A DNA stretch of 64,000 bases from Aeromicrobium flavum (GTDB lineage: Bacteria > Actinomycetota > Actinomycetes > Propionibacteriales > Nocardioidaceae): the NCBI RefSeq assembly GCF_007992115.1, contig NZ_BJZQ01000001.1:248001-312000 (forward strand), written 5' to 3'. The number at the start of each line of letters is the position of its first letter. Position 1 is the stretch's first letter. Under the pieces are notes generated by a model. That model was not told the DNA's origin, ran no database searches, and worked only from the letters and a program-made list of their open reading frames with translations. The position numbers and the translations under genes are program-made. Of this stretch, positions 1 through 8,914 are shown one piece after another.

Positions 1-134
1 ATGACTTGGGCAGTGACCGTCAAATATTCACGTGGCTCGGTGCGCAAGGCCGCCTCCGCGCACCTCAGCTTCTGCTTGTCCACCGGATCACCTTGGGAGC
101 GATGGCGACAGCAATTCCTCGCCGCCGTGATCAC
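1..134 (-). CDS. Hypothetical protein, N-terminal part, runs off the left edge
   Basis: A minus-strand frame starts at GTG 134 and overlaps the stop of the preceding membrane-protein gene in a GTGA arrangement. It stays open to the window edge, giving about 44 residues, including DKQKLRCAEAALRTEPREYL, which is hydrophilic and looks helical. The coupled overlap and same strand suggest it is the third gene of the relaxase operon. No family is recognised from this fragment. Confidence 0.45.
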   Translation of the reverse strand, partial: MITAARNCCRHRSQGDPVDKQKLRCAEAALRTEPREYLTVTAQV

Positions 135-445
135 GCACTCGCCTTCGCGCGGAGTGACGCCCACGCCTGCATGCCGGTGCCGGTCGTGCCGCTAATGCCG
201 AGTTTGATGGCGTTCCAGCCGAAGAGGAGAACGAGGAGATTCATCCAGCCCGGTCCACCCGACTCGACGATGGCGACGCAGGTTCTCGTCGCGCAGAAGT
301 ATCCGACTCCAACGAGCAAGGTTGCGACGGGCAGCCACGGTGATCCCGTTCGTGCTCGGACTGCGCGCAGGAGTGTGTTTGTCGGCGCATGGCGCTGGAG
401 CAGACCGTGGAGGCCGAAGGCAACTTGGAAGTAGAGACCGATCAT
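131..445 (-). CDS. Small membrane protein downstream of relaxase
   Basis: A 104-residue protein if started at ATG 445; an ATG at 460 and one at 502 are in-frame alternatives. Two hydrophobic segments are visible: one around PVATLLVGVGYFCAT and one around GWMNLLVLLFGWNAIK. It resembles small actinobacterial membrane proteins that are often labelled sulfate permease without real support, so I would not use that name. It follows the relaxase on the same strand after a gap of 78 bases and is coupled to the next partial gene. A role in conjugation is inferred only from context. Confidence 0.65.
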   Translation of the reverse strand: MIGLYFQVAFGLHGLLQRHAPTNTLLRAVRARTGSPWLPVATLLVGVGYFCATRTCVAIVESGGPGWMNLLVLLFGWNAIKLGISGTTGTGMQAWASLRAKASA

Positions 446-523
446 GACGGCTCCTCTCATTGGTCCACACGTAGCGTCCGGTGCCCACAAGGCGACAGGC
501 ATGCCAGAAGATCTGTGGACAAC

Positions 524-3500
524 TCAGGGCGAGGCGCTATTGATCGGCGCGGTGCCGACGCTTGTTACCGGTCCGGAAGCACGCGCGGGTGACGACCGCG
601 CGTATTCGGCGATGGCTCGTGCGTGCCGGATTGCCGAACTGGCGTGGATGGCTTCGAGTCGCTGGAGGTCGCTTCGGGCGTGACCGAGGATGCTGAGTCC
701 TTCGATGCTCCAGCGCTCTCGGTAGGCGGCGACCGTGCTGGCGGCCTTGAGCCATTGCGCGCCCTGGGTGGGGTCGTTCGGTCTGTCGCCGAGTTTCGCC
801 AGCCACGGTTCATTGCGGCCGACTGCTGTTTCGGCCAGCGATCGAGAGCGGGATTCGATGAGACGCTCACGTTCCGTTAGGGCGGTGTTCATATCCTCGT
901 CCATCGGTCCGCGTGCGGCAGGCAGGAGGCCGGCGATCAGGTCGGGCGCAGAACCGCGACGGGGACGTTGTGCAGTGGCGTGGCGGGAACGGCTGACCAG
1001 GACGGCGCCGACATCCTCGGCATCATCGAGTGAACGGCGGCGGACGAGGCGGGGGAGCAGGACGTCGACGTCGAATCGATCGGCTTCGGCCCGTCGGAGT
1101 TCGGCGATCAGGGGGCCGAAGGAGTCGGATTCGATCACTTTGACGACCTGTTCGTAGGAGAGCCCGCTCCTGCGGATGAGGTCGACCCACCGGTCATGCT
1201 GGGCGACGGCGGCGATGGTCTCGTATTCGGCAGCGAGTTGGGCGATCGAGGTCCACCGATCCTGTTCGGCCTCGACCATCTGGTGCGCCGACAGTTCGGC
1301 GCCGGAGTGCTGGAGCACGCCGAACAGCACGGTTCGCGCCGACACGTCGTCGGGGTCTGGCGGGATGTGGGTGTCGTCGGGCTGGTCGAGGGCTACGTAA
1401 GCGGTGTTCGTGTGCCGGCCCCGGGTCATCGAGACGTAGAGATTTTCGCGGGTGGTCGATGAGCCGACCACCACATGCGCGGAATCGACGGTGAGCCCTT
1501 GGGCGCGATGGGCTGTGACGGCGTACCCGAGGTTGACGTGCTCGGACACGTAGGCAGCCGGCAAGGTGACTCGACTGCGTCGCGGCTGGTCGATTCGCTC
1601 GACCCTGAGCGAGCCGTCATGGCCGACGGCAAGGACCCGCCATCGATCGCCGTTACGGACCCAACCGCCGTCCGCGGCCAGGCGTCGGTCATTGGCGCGT
1701 GTGATGACCAGGTCTCCTGCCGACGCATCGGTGCCATCCGAAAGCCGAACCTCCGCTCCCGCCTCCGTGTCCCCGTCAAGGATGCGCTCAACCCGAGCAC
1801 GGGTGTTGAGTTCGACGACGGCCTGGTTCGCGTCCGTGACCAACACGCTCGAGCGGCCGGCGGCGATGTCGCGTCGCCATGCCGCGTACGCGGCTTCGAG
1901 CATTCCCGCAGTCGACCCTTCATGGACGCGTCCGTGGCGGATGTAGGTGGCGATCGCGGGCGCGTGTCCACGCCGGAGCTCGAGGCTCGCGATCTTTTCC
2001 CATGCGTGGCTGAACCGGTGCACCTCGGTCAGTTCGGGCGGGTTATCCCTACGTTTGGCGAGCAGGTTGAACGCACCGCCGGCGTCCACCGACTGCAGCT
2101 GCGCCCAGTCACCAACGAGCAGGACCTTCGCTCCGGCCGCCTCGGCAAGTCCGGTCAGCCTGTCCAGCGAGAGCGTGCCGGCAAGGGTCGCCTCATCGAT
2201 GATCACCAGCTGACCGGCCCGGAACTCGGCGCGATCACGGGTGTTCTCGTGCAGCCACTTGGCAGTGTTCTCGCACTCGATGTCCAAGTCGTCAGCGAGG
2301 ACCTTTGCTGCAGCCGCGCTCGGCGCAAGCCCGACGACACTCGCGCGCCCGTGCTCGGCTTGCCAGGCACGCCGCAGCGCATGCATCGCCGTGGTCTTGC
2401 CGGCGCCCGCGGGGCCGATGAGCAGGTCCACCCTGCGTCCAGAAGTCGCGATCCGGGTCAGAGCGGCCGCCTGCTCGTCGCTCAGGAGGTTCCCGTGGTG
2501 TTTGCCCCGACACGTGTGAGCGACGACTTCTGCGCTGACGGTCGGAGCGGTCCGCGACTCGGCACGCGATAGCAACCGATCCTCGGCAGCCAACAACTCA
2601 GTGGACGTGAAGACGGTCGAGTGCTGAGGCCGGAATCGGGAGGTGCCGTCGGCGCGTCGGAACGGTGTCGGACTGGAGGTGAACTCCGGCGGGGTGATCG
2701 CCAAGGAAGAAGCTTCGGCGGCATTGACGACTCGAGCGAGGACGGTCTCGCGATCCTCGGCGGTCGCGAAGCGCCAGCCCATCGTCTGCCGGGAGGCTTC
2801 GGCCCACAGATTCCAATGCGCCCACGTCGACCGCTTCTGGCTCACGACATCGACGACCGACCGTCCGAGGGTGGTCAGGAGCTCGACGTCGACATCGTCG
2901 GCTCGCAGGCCGGGCGACCGTCGAACGGTCTTGGTGATCTGTCGAGTCCATTCGCTGGGGGACTGACCGAGCGTGCGTTCGGCTCGTGTCCGCCACCCGC
3001 GGGTGAGATCAGCCAAGGAACGGATCTGCTTGATTGGCCGGGTGCTCAAGGTGGCCTGGGCGCGCAGCCGGATCACAGTCGTGCGTGTCGGGCGGCGGCC
3101 GTGAGCCTCCTCGTACTCGCCGACGAGGCGGTCCTTCTCGACCTCGATCATGCGGGCGCGACCGGAGAACTCCCGCACGAGTCTGTCGCTGACCGCCGAG
3201 AGCTCCCAGGACGGGTTGCGGTCCTTGCCGCGACCGCGTGCTTCCCATTCGAGCCCGAAAGTCCGGGTGATCCGATCGGCGAGCACAGCGTTGTAGTGCT
3301 CCGAGATCGCGACAGTTGCAGCATGCAGAGCGCGGCTGTCAAGGCTCCGCCAGCGGCCGTCGCCGGCGGTCTTGACCTTGTTCGAGACCACCACGTGGGT
3401 GTGCAGTTGCGGATCGCCGAGCCGTGAGTCCCAGTGATCGAAAGCCGCTGCGATCAGTCCCACCACGTCGACCTGGGCGACGGCGCCGGAGCCGTTGCTG

Positions 3501-4075
3501 GAGCCGGTGCGGGTGGCTGCGACCTCGCGTTCGATCAGGTCGAGCGTCTCCCGGACGGCCTCGTGGTGAGCCTCGACGATCAACGCTTGGGTTCCGGCGT
3601 CGGAGACGCCCCACAGCACCGACAAGGACTTGGGGACGCTGAACGTGAAGTCGAACCCGGCAACCGCCCGCCGTTGCTCGATCTCGTGTTCCTCGGCTGT
3701 GATGGCCGAGACGGCCTCCTCGCGCTGCGTGTCGGTCAGGGACGGGCTCAGATCAGCGACCCGATCGGCGATGCGTTTGGTGCTCGACGTGAACTGTCGA
3801 TACGGACGCCCCAATTGATCACCATTGACGGGGTCGCGCCCTAGCCCGAGCAGGAGTGCCAACTGTTCCTCGGAGACCGGGTCGCCAGCCGCGATGTGTC
3901 CGTCACCGAGCGCGTGGAGTCCGCTGCCGATCCAGCGCCCCGGGGGAGTGCCGACTTCGGTGTAGTAGCGGGTCATCGGTGTCGAGAGGTTCCGGCTGCC
4001 GTCTCCAGTGACGACGGACTTGAGCAGGTACTTGTAACCGTCGCCGGCAGACATCACCTTCATCGACACCGTCAT
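524..4075 (-). CDS. MobF-family conjugative relaxase-helicase (TrwC/TraA-like)
   Basis: A 1183-residue protein. The N-terminal TrwC-type relaxase domain spans about residues 10-350. It has a tyrosine pair at 37-38 (TRYYTEVG), candidates for the nicking tyrosine, and the metal-binding HUH motif in DPQLHTHVVV near 219-228. The second half is a RecD-like helicase: Walker A GPAGAGKTT near 550, Walker B LVIIDEATLAG near 622, and a UvrD_C_2-type motif GYAVTAHRAQG near 848. In MobF systems this protein nicks oriT, stays on the transferred strand and unwinds the DNA. Start 4075 is chosen because GGAGGT lies 9 bases upstream; ATGs at codons 5 and 8 are alternatives. That ribosome site lies inside a perfect inverted repeat (4081-4107). 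Confidence 0.93.
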   Translation of the reverse strand: MTVSMKVMSAGDGYKYLLKSVVTGDGSRNLSTPMTRYYTEVGTPPGRWIGSGLHALGDGHIAAGDPVSEEQLALLLGLGRDPVNGDQLGRPYRQFTSSTKRIADRVADLSPSLTDTQREEAVSAITAEEHEIEQRRAVAGFDFTFSVPKSLSVLWGVSDAGTQALIVEAHHEAVRETLDLIEREVAATRTGSSNGSGAVAQVDVVGLIAAAFDHWDSRLGDPQLHTHVVVSNKVKTAGDGRWRSLDSRALHAATVAISEHYNAVLADRITRTFGLEWEARGRGKDRNPSWELSAVSDRLVREFSGRARMIEVEKDRLVGEYEEAHGRRPTRTTVIRLRAQATLSTRPIKQIRSLADLTRGWRTRAERTLGQSPSEWTRQITKTVRRSPGLRADDVDVELLTTLGRSVVDVVSQKRSTWAHWNLWAEASRQTMGWRFATAEDRETVLARVVNAAEASSLAITPPEFTSSPTPFRRADGTSRFRPQHSTVFTSTELLAAEDRLLSRAESRTAPTVSAEVVAHTCRGKHHGNLLSDEQAAALTRIATSGRRVDLLIGPAGAGKTTAMHALRRAWQAEHGRASVVGLAPSAAAAKVLADDLDIECENTAKWLHENTRDRAEFRAGQLVIIDEATLAGTLSLDRLTGLAEAAGAKVLLVGDWAQLQSVDAGGAFNLLAKRRDNPPELTEVHRFSHAWEKIASLELRRGHAPAIATYIRHGRVHEGSTAGMLEAAYAAWRRDIAAGRSSVLVTDANQAVVELNTRARVERILDGDTEAGAEVRLSDGTDASAGDLVITRANDRRLAADGGWVRNGDRWRVLAVGHDGSLRVERIDQPRRSRVTLPAAYVSEHVNLGYAVTAHRAQGLTVDSAHVVVGSSTTRENLYVSMTRGRHTNTAYVALDQPDDTHIPPDPDDVSARTVLFGVLQHSGAELSAHQMVEAEQDRWTSIAQLAAEYETIAAVAQHDRWVDLIRRSGLSYEQVVKVIESDSFGPLIAELRRAEADRFDVDVLLPRLVRRRSLDDAEDVGAVLVSRSRHATAQRPRRGSAPDLIAGLLPAARGPMDEDMNTALTERERLIESRSRSLAETAVGRNEPWLAKLGDRPNDPTQGAQWLKAASTVAAYRERWSIEGLSILGHARSDLQRLEAIHASSAIRHARAIAEYARSSPARASGPVTSVGTAPINSASP

Positions 4076-4080
4076 CGGCG

Positions 4081-4107
4081 GGACACCTCCACCCTCTGCA
4101 GGTGTCC
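4081..4107. promoter_or_regulatory. Inverted repeat over the relaxase ribosome-binding site
   Basis: GGACACCT (4081-4088) and AGGTGTCC (4100-4107) are perfect 8-bp arms with an 11-base spacer. They begin 5 bases upstream of the relaxase ATG. On the minus strand the structure contains the GGAGGT Shine-Dalgarno sequence. It could be a translational hairpin, an operator, or part of oriT. The inverted repeat is seen directly; the function is inferred. Confidence 0.6.
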
Positions 4108-4411
4108 ACAGGGGGCACTTCGGGCCTACTTATCCACAGGTTGAGCCCACTGAGACGACCTCGATTGCCAGACGTGTAACCCTCCAAACACCGGCGCAGG
4201 GCCGAGAGCGGACGGGGTGCGAGGCAACCGACGCACACCTTCGAAGTAGGGCAGCGGTGCCGAAGGGAGTGGATGAACGATGAATGACAGTTGCGAAGGG
4301 GTGTCCGTCGGTGCCTCAATGGGACGTGACGGTGCTCAAGCTGGTCGTCAGCGAGCGCGTCGTCTGCGTTCTCCACGGACTATCCGTGGAGGAAGGCGGG
4401 TATCGGGGGCC
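4108..4411. other. Divergent intergenic region, candidate oriT
   Basis: No gene is convincing between the relaxase start and the lipoprotein start at 4412. TTATCCACA at 4130-4138 matches the DnaA-box consensus exactly, and a weaker look-alike (GTGTCCACA) overlaps the inverted repeat. MobF elements usually keep oriT beside the relaxase gene, so this is the best oriT candidate, but I do not recognise a nic sequence. Confidence 0.4.
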
Positions 4412-5026
4412 ATGACGATCACACGGGGAGTACGCGCATTCGCGACCGCGGCACTGTTGCTGGTCGCGCTGGCGGCTTGCTCCGAGGATGGCGGTGCGAC
4501 CGCTCCGCCGGCCACGACCTCGGCCCCGGTCGTGACGACGACCCCGACTCCACTGACTGAGTCTCAGGTCGCGTCTGCTGCGGCGGAGGCGAAGCTCCGA
4601 GAGTTCTACGAAACCCTCAACCTTCTCCGTCAGGACGCAGCGCGACCTATTTCGGAACTCAAGTCGGTTGCGATCAGTGTCGAGCTGACCGCCCAGCAGC
4701 ATCTCGTGCGGTCCGAGCGTAGGAAGGGTCGCCGGCAAGTCGGCAACTCCCAAATCGCGGAGCTGAAGGTCCAGTCCGTCAGCCTCGACAACTCCGACCC
4801 GAAGGCTGGGAAGGTTCCGGCCGTCTTCATCGACGTGTGCTGGGACGTCAGCAACGTCGATGTGGTTGACAAGAACGGTCGGTCCGTCGTCGTGGCAAAC
4901 CGGCCCGATGCCGGATGGACTCGCTACACGGTTTCCAATTACCGGTACGCCAGGGACCCCTCCGGTGCATGGCGCGTTTCAGGCGGAGAAGACCTGAAGA
5001 AGGCGCCATGTTCGCCCGCGGCCTGA
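4412..5026 (+). CDS. Secreted lipoprotein, first gene of pilus operon
   Basis: Starting at ATG 4412 gives a 204-residue protein with a classic lipoprotein signal: a basic N-terminus, a hydrophobic stretch and lipobox LAAC near residue 22. A Thr/Pro-rich linker follows. The rest is a soluble domain of about 150 residues with two cysteines (FIDVCWDV and KKAPC) and could be an NTF2-like fold, as in many conjugation accessory lipoproteins. It overlaps the next gene by 19 bases, so the two are probably co-translated. Longer upstream starts exist in frame but would bury the signal peptide. No specific family is recognised. Confidence 0.75.
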   Translation: MTITRGVRAFATAALLLVALAACSEDGGATAPPATTSAPVVTTTPTPLTESQVASAAAEAKLREFYETLNLLRQDAARPISELKSVAISVELTAQQHLVRSERRKGRRQVGNSQIAELKVQSVSLDNSDPKAGKVPAVFIDVCWDVSNVDVVDKNGRSVVVANRPDAGWTRYTVSNYRYARDPSGAWRVSGGEDLKKAPCSPAA

Positions 5027-5964
5027 CAGGGCTACTCGCCCTTGTCGTACTCCTCGGGAGCGCAGTTTGGTCGGCGCCGGCGACCGCAGAGACGGATTGC
5101 AAGCGCGTAGACGCCTCGACGGGAGAGTGCATGATCCGCGTAGAAGTTCCCGGGGGACCGAGCGGCCCCGGAGACTCGCCAGGCGAAGGGCCACGAGATT
5201 CCGGTTCGGGTGCGAGTTGCTACTGGGACGGCACGAGCAGCGGGATCCCGGATCCGCCTCCGGGTCCGGTGCCCTGCAGCAATGACTTCGGCTATTGGTC
5301 GAACGCGTTGAACTGTTATGTCCGGTTGGCGGACCCGCAGCCGTCCGAGGGGGATCCGGCGTGGCAGGGGCACGAGCCCGGTGACGGGAACGTCTATGAG
5401 TGCTGGCAGCCGCAGACGGATCTGCAGATCCAGATCTGGTTGGCGACGCCGCCACCGAACTCCGGTGCCGGCCCAACACCGCGGGAGGTGGCGCAGCTCG
5501 CCGTTGACCGCATGAACCTGCGGGCAATCGAGATCGGGATCGTGCCCGAGCCGGGTCCTGATCGGATCGGCATCGTGGGGATGCCGGTTTACATGTGGGT
5601 GAAGGACCCGGACGAGCACACCTGGGGGCCGATCACCGCCACCGCGTCGGCCGGCGGGGTCACGATCAGTGCGACCGCGCGCGTGGAGAGCATCCAGTGG
5701 GACATGGGTGACGGGACCAAGGTGACGTGTCACAACAAGGGCACGCCCTACAAGTCCGCCTACGGACGGTCGAAGTCCCCGACGTGCGGGCACACCTATG
5801 AGACGGAGAGCGCCGGCGAGCCCGGCGACAAGTTCACGGTCACCGCGACGTCGTCGTGGGTCGTGTCCTGGGAAGGGGCTGGACAGAGCGGGACCATCCG
5901 CCTGAACGGTCTGCAGCGATCGGTCCGCGTGGCCGTCGGCGAAGCGCAGGTGCTCGTGCAGTAG
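5008..5964 (+). CDS. Secreted protein with PKD-like C-terminal region
   Basis: A 318-residue protein from ATG 5008, chosen because it opens with a signal peptide (FARGLTGLLALVVLLG, cleavage near ATAETD). A Gly/Pro-rich, cysteine-containing region follows. The C-terminal part, about residues 190-315, has WDMGDGTKVTC and CGHTYE, reminiscent of a PKD domain (WDFGDG..., H-Y pattern). It sits between a lipoprotein and an SAF protein at the head of the Tad-type operon. Homologues in this position are common in actinobacterial elements, but their role is unknown. An adhesive or surface pilus-accessory role is inferred. Confidence 0.75.
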   Translation: MFARGLTGLLALVVLLGSAVWSAPATAETDCKRVDASTGECMIRVEVPGGPSGPGDSPGEGPRDSGSGASCYWDGTSSGIPDPPPGPVPCSNDFGYWSNALNCYVRLADPQPSEGDPAWQGHEPGDGNVYECWQPQTDLQIQIWLATPPPNSGAGPTPREVAQLAVDRMNLRAIEIGIVPEPGPDRIGIVGMPVYMWVKDPDEHTWGPITATASAGGVTISATARVESIQWDMGDGTKVTCHNKGTPYKSAYGRSKSPTCGHTYETESAGEPGDKFTVTATSSWVVSWEGAGQSGTIRLNGLQRSVRVAVGEAQVLVQ

Positions 5965-5986
5965 GCGGGCCTCAGGGGTGAAGGCA

Positions 5987-6667
5987 ATGGGGATGACGAC
6001 AGCCACCAACAAGGACAGGACCATCGACCACGGGTCAGCCGGTCCGGCCGGACCCCCGCTCGCCCCGCCACCGAAGCTCCGGCGTCGACCAGCGCTGGTC
6101 GCGGTCGCCGCGGCCATGGTCTGTCTCGGTGCTGCGCTGGCGGCTTGGGCGTGGACGGCCACCACGAACACGACCGAGGTGCTGGTCGCCCGCGACGGCA
6201 TCGCGCGCGGGCAGGTGATCGAGGCCGACGACCTCGCGCGGGTGCAGATCGGAACGGACCCGGCACTGGATCCGATGCCGGCGTCTGCGTTCGACACGGT
6301 CGTCGGTAAACGTGCCTCCCTTGACATCGCCGCGGGTGGCTTCGTCACTCGCAGCGCACTCGCGACGACGGTGGTCCCGGCCGAGGGGAGTTCGGTGGTC
6401 GGGGTTGCCGTGACGCCGGCGCAGGCACCGTCCGAGCCGTTGCAGGTCGGCGACCGGGTCCGGGTGGTGGTGACGCCACCTGCTGGTGACGCGCCGCCTT
6501 CGGGGACGCCGGCCGCGAGCGATGCGGAGGTTGTGGGAACGCGGTACTCCGAGGAGACCGGGCAGCTGGTGGTCGATGTGCAGGTCGCAGCCGGCGATGC
6601 CACCTTGCTCGCGGCACGGGCGGCGACTGGGAACGTCGCGATCGTGCTCGACAGCCGGGAGCGATGA
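5987..6667 (+). CDS. SAF-domain membrane protein (CpaB/RcpC-like)
   Basis: About 226 residues from ATG 5987; GTG 5978 and ATG 5993 are alternatives. A single membrane segment (ALVAVAAAMVCLGAALAAWA) is followed by a periplasm-side SAF domain with VLVARDGIARGQVIEADDLARV, the pattern seen in CpaB and flagellar FlgA-type proteins. In Tad systems CpaB-like proteins help pilus assembly at the envelope. The next gene begins one base after its stop, so it belongs to the pilus operon. Confidence 0.8.
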   Translation: MGMTTATNKDRTIDHGSAGPAGPPLAPPPKLRRRPALVAVAAAMVCLGAALAAWAWTATTNTTEVLVARDGIARGQVIEADDLARVQIGTDPALDPMPASAFDTVVGKRASLDIAAGGFVTRSALATTVVPAEGSSVVGVAVTPAQAPSEPLQVGDRVRVVVTPPAGDAPPSGTPAASDAEVVGTRYSEETGQLVVDVQVAAGDATLLAARAATGNVAIVLDSRER

Positions 6668-6668
6668 G

Positions 6669-7436
6669 ATGGCCGTCATCGCGCTCACCTCAGCCTCCGG
6701 CTCCCCGGGAGTGACGACCACGTGCTTGGGCTTGGCCTTGTGCTGGCCACGGCCGGTGCTGTTGGTCGAAGCCGATCCCTCTAGCGGATCTGGGGTGTTG
6801 GCGGGCTACTTCCGCGGCACCCGCGAGTACCGCGCCGGGCTGATCGAACTCGCGCTCACCAGCAACGATCTGGCAGAGGCGCTGGCCGACGTGGCCGAAC
6901 CGATCGCCGACACTCAGGTCTCCTTCGTCGCCGGCACCCGCTCCCACACCCAGGCCGCGGCGCTCCGGGATCTGTGGGAACCGCTATCGGGCGTTCTCAC
7001 CGAGTTGGAGTCGGCAGGTCAGGACGTAATCGTCGACGCCGGGCGCCTCGGACTCATGGGCGCACCGACGCCGCTGCTGGACAGAGCCGACATGACACTC
7101 GTGGTGACCCGGACGTCGTTGCCGGCGTTGGCAGCGGTCCGGTCGTGGGGTGACCTCGTCGCCCGATCGCTGAGCGGCTGGGCTGACGCGCGACTGCTGC
7201 TGGTGGGGGAGGGCGACCCCTACCGAAGCCGAGAGGTCACCGCCGCCGTGAAGCTGCCGGTGCTGGCCTCGCTGGCCGACGATCCCGAATCCGCGGCGGT
7301 CTTCCACCGCGGCGCGGCGCCGACGACGAAGTTTGACACCGGCCCGCTGGTACGGAGCCTGAACGCCACGGTCGCGGCCATCCATGCCGCCATCCGGGCA
7401 CACCGACTCGACCTCGTCGAAGGAGCGGCGCGATGA
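6669..7436 (+). CDS. CpaE/TadZ-like MinD-family ATPase
   Basis: A 255-residue protein from ATG 6669, one base after the SAF gene stop. It begins AVIALTSASGSPGVTTT, a deviant Walker A like that of MinD/ParA-type P-loop proteins but lacking the usual GGxGKT; Gly-Val-Thr replaces the lysine region. VIVDAGRLG near residue 120 fits the Walker B/switch II position. TadZ/CpaE proteins with degenerate P-loops place Tad pili at the pole. It sits directly before tadA. It is not a plasmid partition ParA by context. Confidence 0.75.
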   Translation: MAVIALTSASGSPGVTTTCLGLALCWPRPVLLVEADPSSGSGVLAGYFRGTREYRAGLIELALTSNDLAEALADVAEPIADTQVSFVAGTRSHTQAAALRDLWEPLSGVLTELESAGQDVIVDAGRLGLMGAPTPLLDRADMTLVVTRTSLPALAAVRSWGDLVARSLSGWADARLLLVGEGDPYRSREVTAAVKLPVLASLADDPESAAVFHRGAAPTTKFDTGPLVRSLNATVAAIHAAIRAHRLDLVEGAAR

Positions 7437-8914
7437 CGACCACAGAACCGACCGACACCCTGGCCACGGAACTGGGGAAGCTGCCGCTGTTCACCCAGCC
7501 CCTGCCGACCAGCGCCGCGCCCGTCGCCAGACATCTGCACGAGGTCCCTTCACTCGGGGCCGCTGTCCCGTCATCGGCGGTGGAGATGGACTGGGCCCTG
7601 GTGGCGACCCTGCGAGCCCAAGCATCCCACCGGCTGAGCACGGCTGTCGCCACGGGGCACTCCCGGCTCGCGGGACCGGCGCAACAGGAACTCGGTCGTG
7701 CGATCGTGCTCGACCTGCTCGAGTCCACCGTCGCCGAACGCGTCAACGACGGCGCCCCCACGCTGACCCCAGCGGAGCAGGAAGCCACCGCACGGGCGGT
7801 GTTCGATGCGCTGTTCCGGCTCGGTCGTCTGCAGCCGTTGGTCGACGACGACCGGGTCGAGAACATCATCATCACCGGCCACGACCACGTCCTGCTCGAA
7901 CTCACCGACGGCACGCTCCTCGAGGGACCGGCAGTCGCAGACTCCGACGACGAGCTGATCGACTTCCTCGTCTTCCTCGCCTCACGCAGCGAGGTGAACG
8001 CACGCGGGTTCTCCGAAGCCCAACCGCGCCTGCACCTACGACTCGACGGAGGATCCCGGCTCGCGGCGGCCGCCTGGGTCACACCCCGGCCGTCGGTGGT
8101 GATCCGTCGCCACCGGCTGATGCAGATCACCTTGGACGACCTCGTCGATCGTGACATGCTCACGCCCGTCGCAGCGTCGTTCCTGCGCGCGGCGGTCCGG
8201 GCCCGCAAGAGCATCGTCGTGTCAGGCAGTCAGGGCGCCGGCAAGACGACGCTGGTGCGTGCCCTGTGCGCCGAGATCGACCCGCTCGAAGCCATCGGCA
8301 CCTTCGAGACCGAGTACGAGCTACACCTGCACGAGATGCCCGAACGGCACCGGATCGTGCACCCGTGGGAGGCGCGACCGGGCTCGGGCGAGCGCGGCCT
8401 CGACGGGCGCCAAGCCGGGGAGTTCACGCTCGACGAGGCGTTGGTGGACTCGTTCCGGTTCAACCTGTCGCGTCAGATCGTCGGCGAGGTCCGCGGCAAG
8501 GAGATCTGGGCGATGATCAAGGCGATGGAGTCCGGTACGGGCTCGATCTCCACCACCCACGCCACCGACGCGATCGCGGCGCTGCGCAAGCTGGTCACCT
8601 GCGCGATGGAGGCCGGCTCCCATGTCACCCACGACCTGGCGACCAGCAAGCTCGCCGCCACGATCGACCTGATCGTCCACCTGGACATGACCACCAGTGC
8701 CGTCGAGGATTCTCCGAAACGGCATCGTCGGGTGGCTGAGATCGTCGCGGTCGATCCGGGGGAGCGCGACACCGGCTATGCCGCCACGCACGTCTTCACC
8801 ACCGGCTCGGACGGCACCGCCGTCCCATCGGTCCTCCCGGACCGGTACCGCGCCTTGGCGGCCAACGGGTTCGACCTGGCCGGCTTCCTGAACCAGCAGG
8901 AGGCTCGGCGATGA
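7433..8914 (+). CDS. tadA: Tad pilus assembly ATPase TadA/CpaF
   Basis: A 493-residue secretion ATPase of the VirB11/CpaF superfamily. An N-terminal helical region is followed by an RLQPLVDDDRVENIIITG segment typical of CpaF. Walker A GSQGAGKT lies near residue 265, and a His-box/Walker B region follows (ISTTHATDAIAAL). It powers assembly of Flp/Tad pili. Start ATG 7433 overlaps the CpaE-like stop (ATGA), and its end overlaps tadB, so translation is coupled. Confidence 0.92.
   Translation: MTTTEPTDTLATELGKLPLFTQPLPTSAAPVARHLHEVPSLGAAVPSSAVEMDWALVATLRAQASHRLSTAVATGHSRLAGPAQQELGRAIVLDLLESTVAERVNDGAPTLTPAEQEATARAVFDALFRLGRLQPLVDDDRVENIIITGHDHVLLELTDGTLLEGPAVADSDDELIDFLVFLASRSEVNARGFSEAQPRLHLRLDGGSRLAAAAWVTPRPSVVIRRHRLMQITLDDLVDRDMLTPVAASFLRAAVRARKSIVVSGSQGAGKTTLVRALCAEIDPLEAIGTFETEYELHLHEMPERHRIVHPWEARPGSGERGLDGRQAGEFTLDEALVDSFRFNLSRQIVGEVRGKEIWAMIKAMESGTGSISTTHATDAIAALRKLVTCAMEAGSHVTHDLATSKLAATIDLIVHLDMTTSAVEDSPKRHRRVAEIVAVDPGERDTGYAATHVFTTGSDGTAVPSVLPDRYRALAANGFDLAGFLNQQEARR

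Noticed and set aside
1475..2572. 365-aa plus-strand frame inside the relaxase
   Set aside because: Antisense shadow of the helicase domain; Walker motifs are on the minus strand.
6669..7436. CpaE-like ATPase as ParA partner of the ParB-like protein
   Set aside because: Its P-loop is degenerate and it is locked inside the pilus operon, 17 kb from the ParB-like gene.
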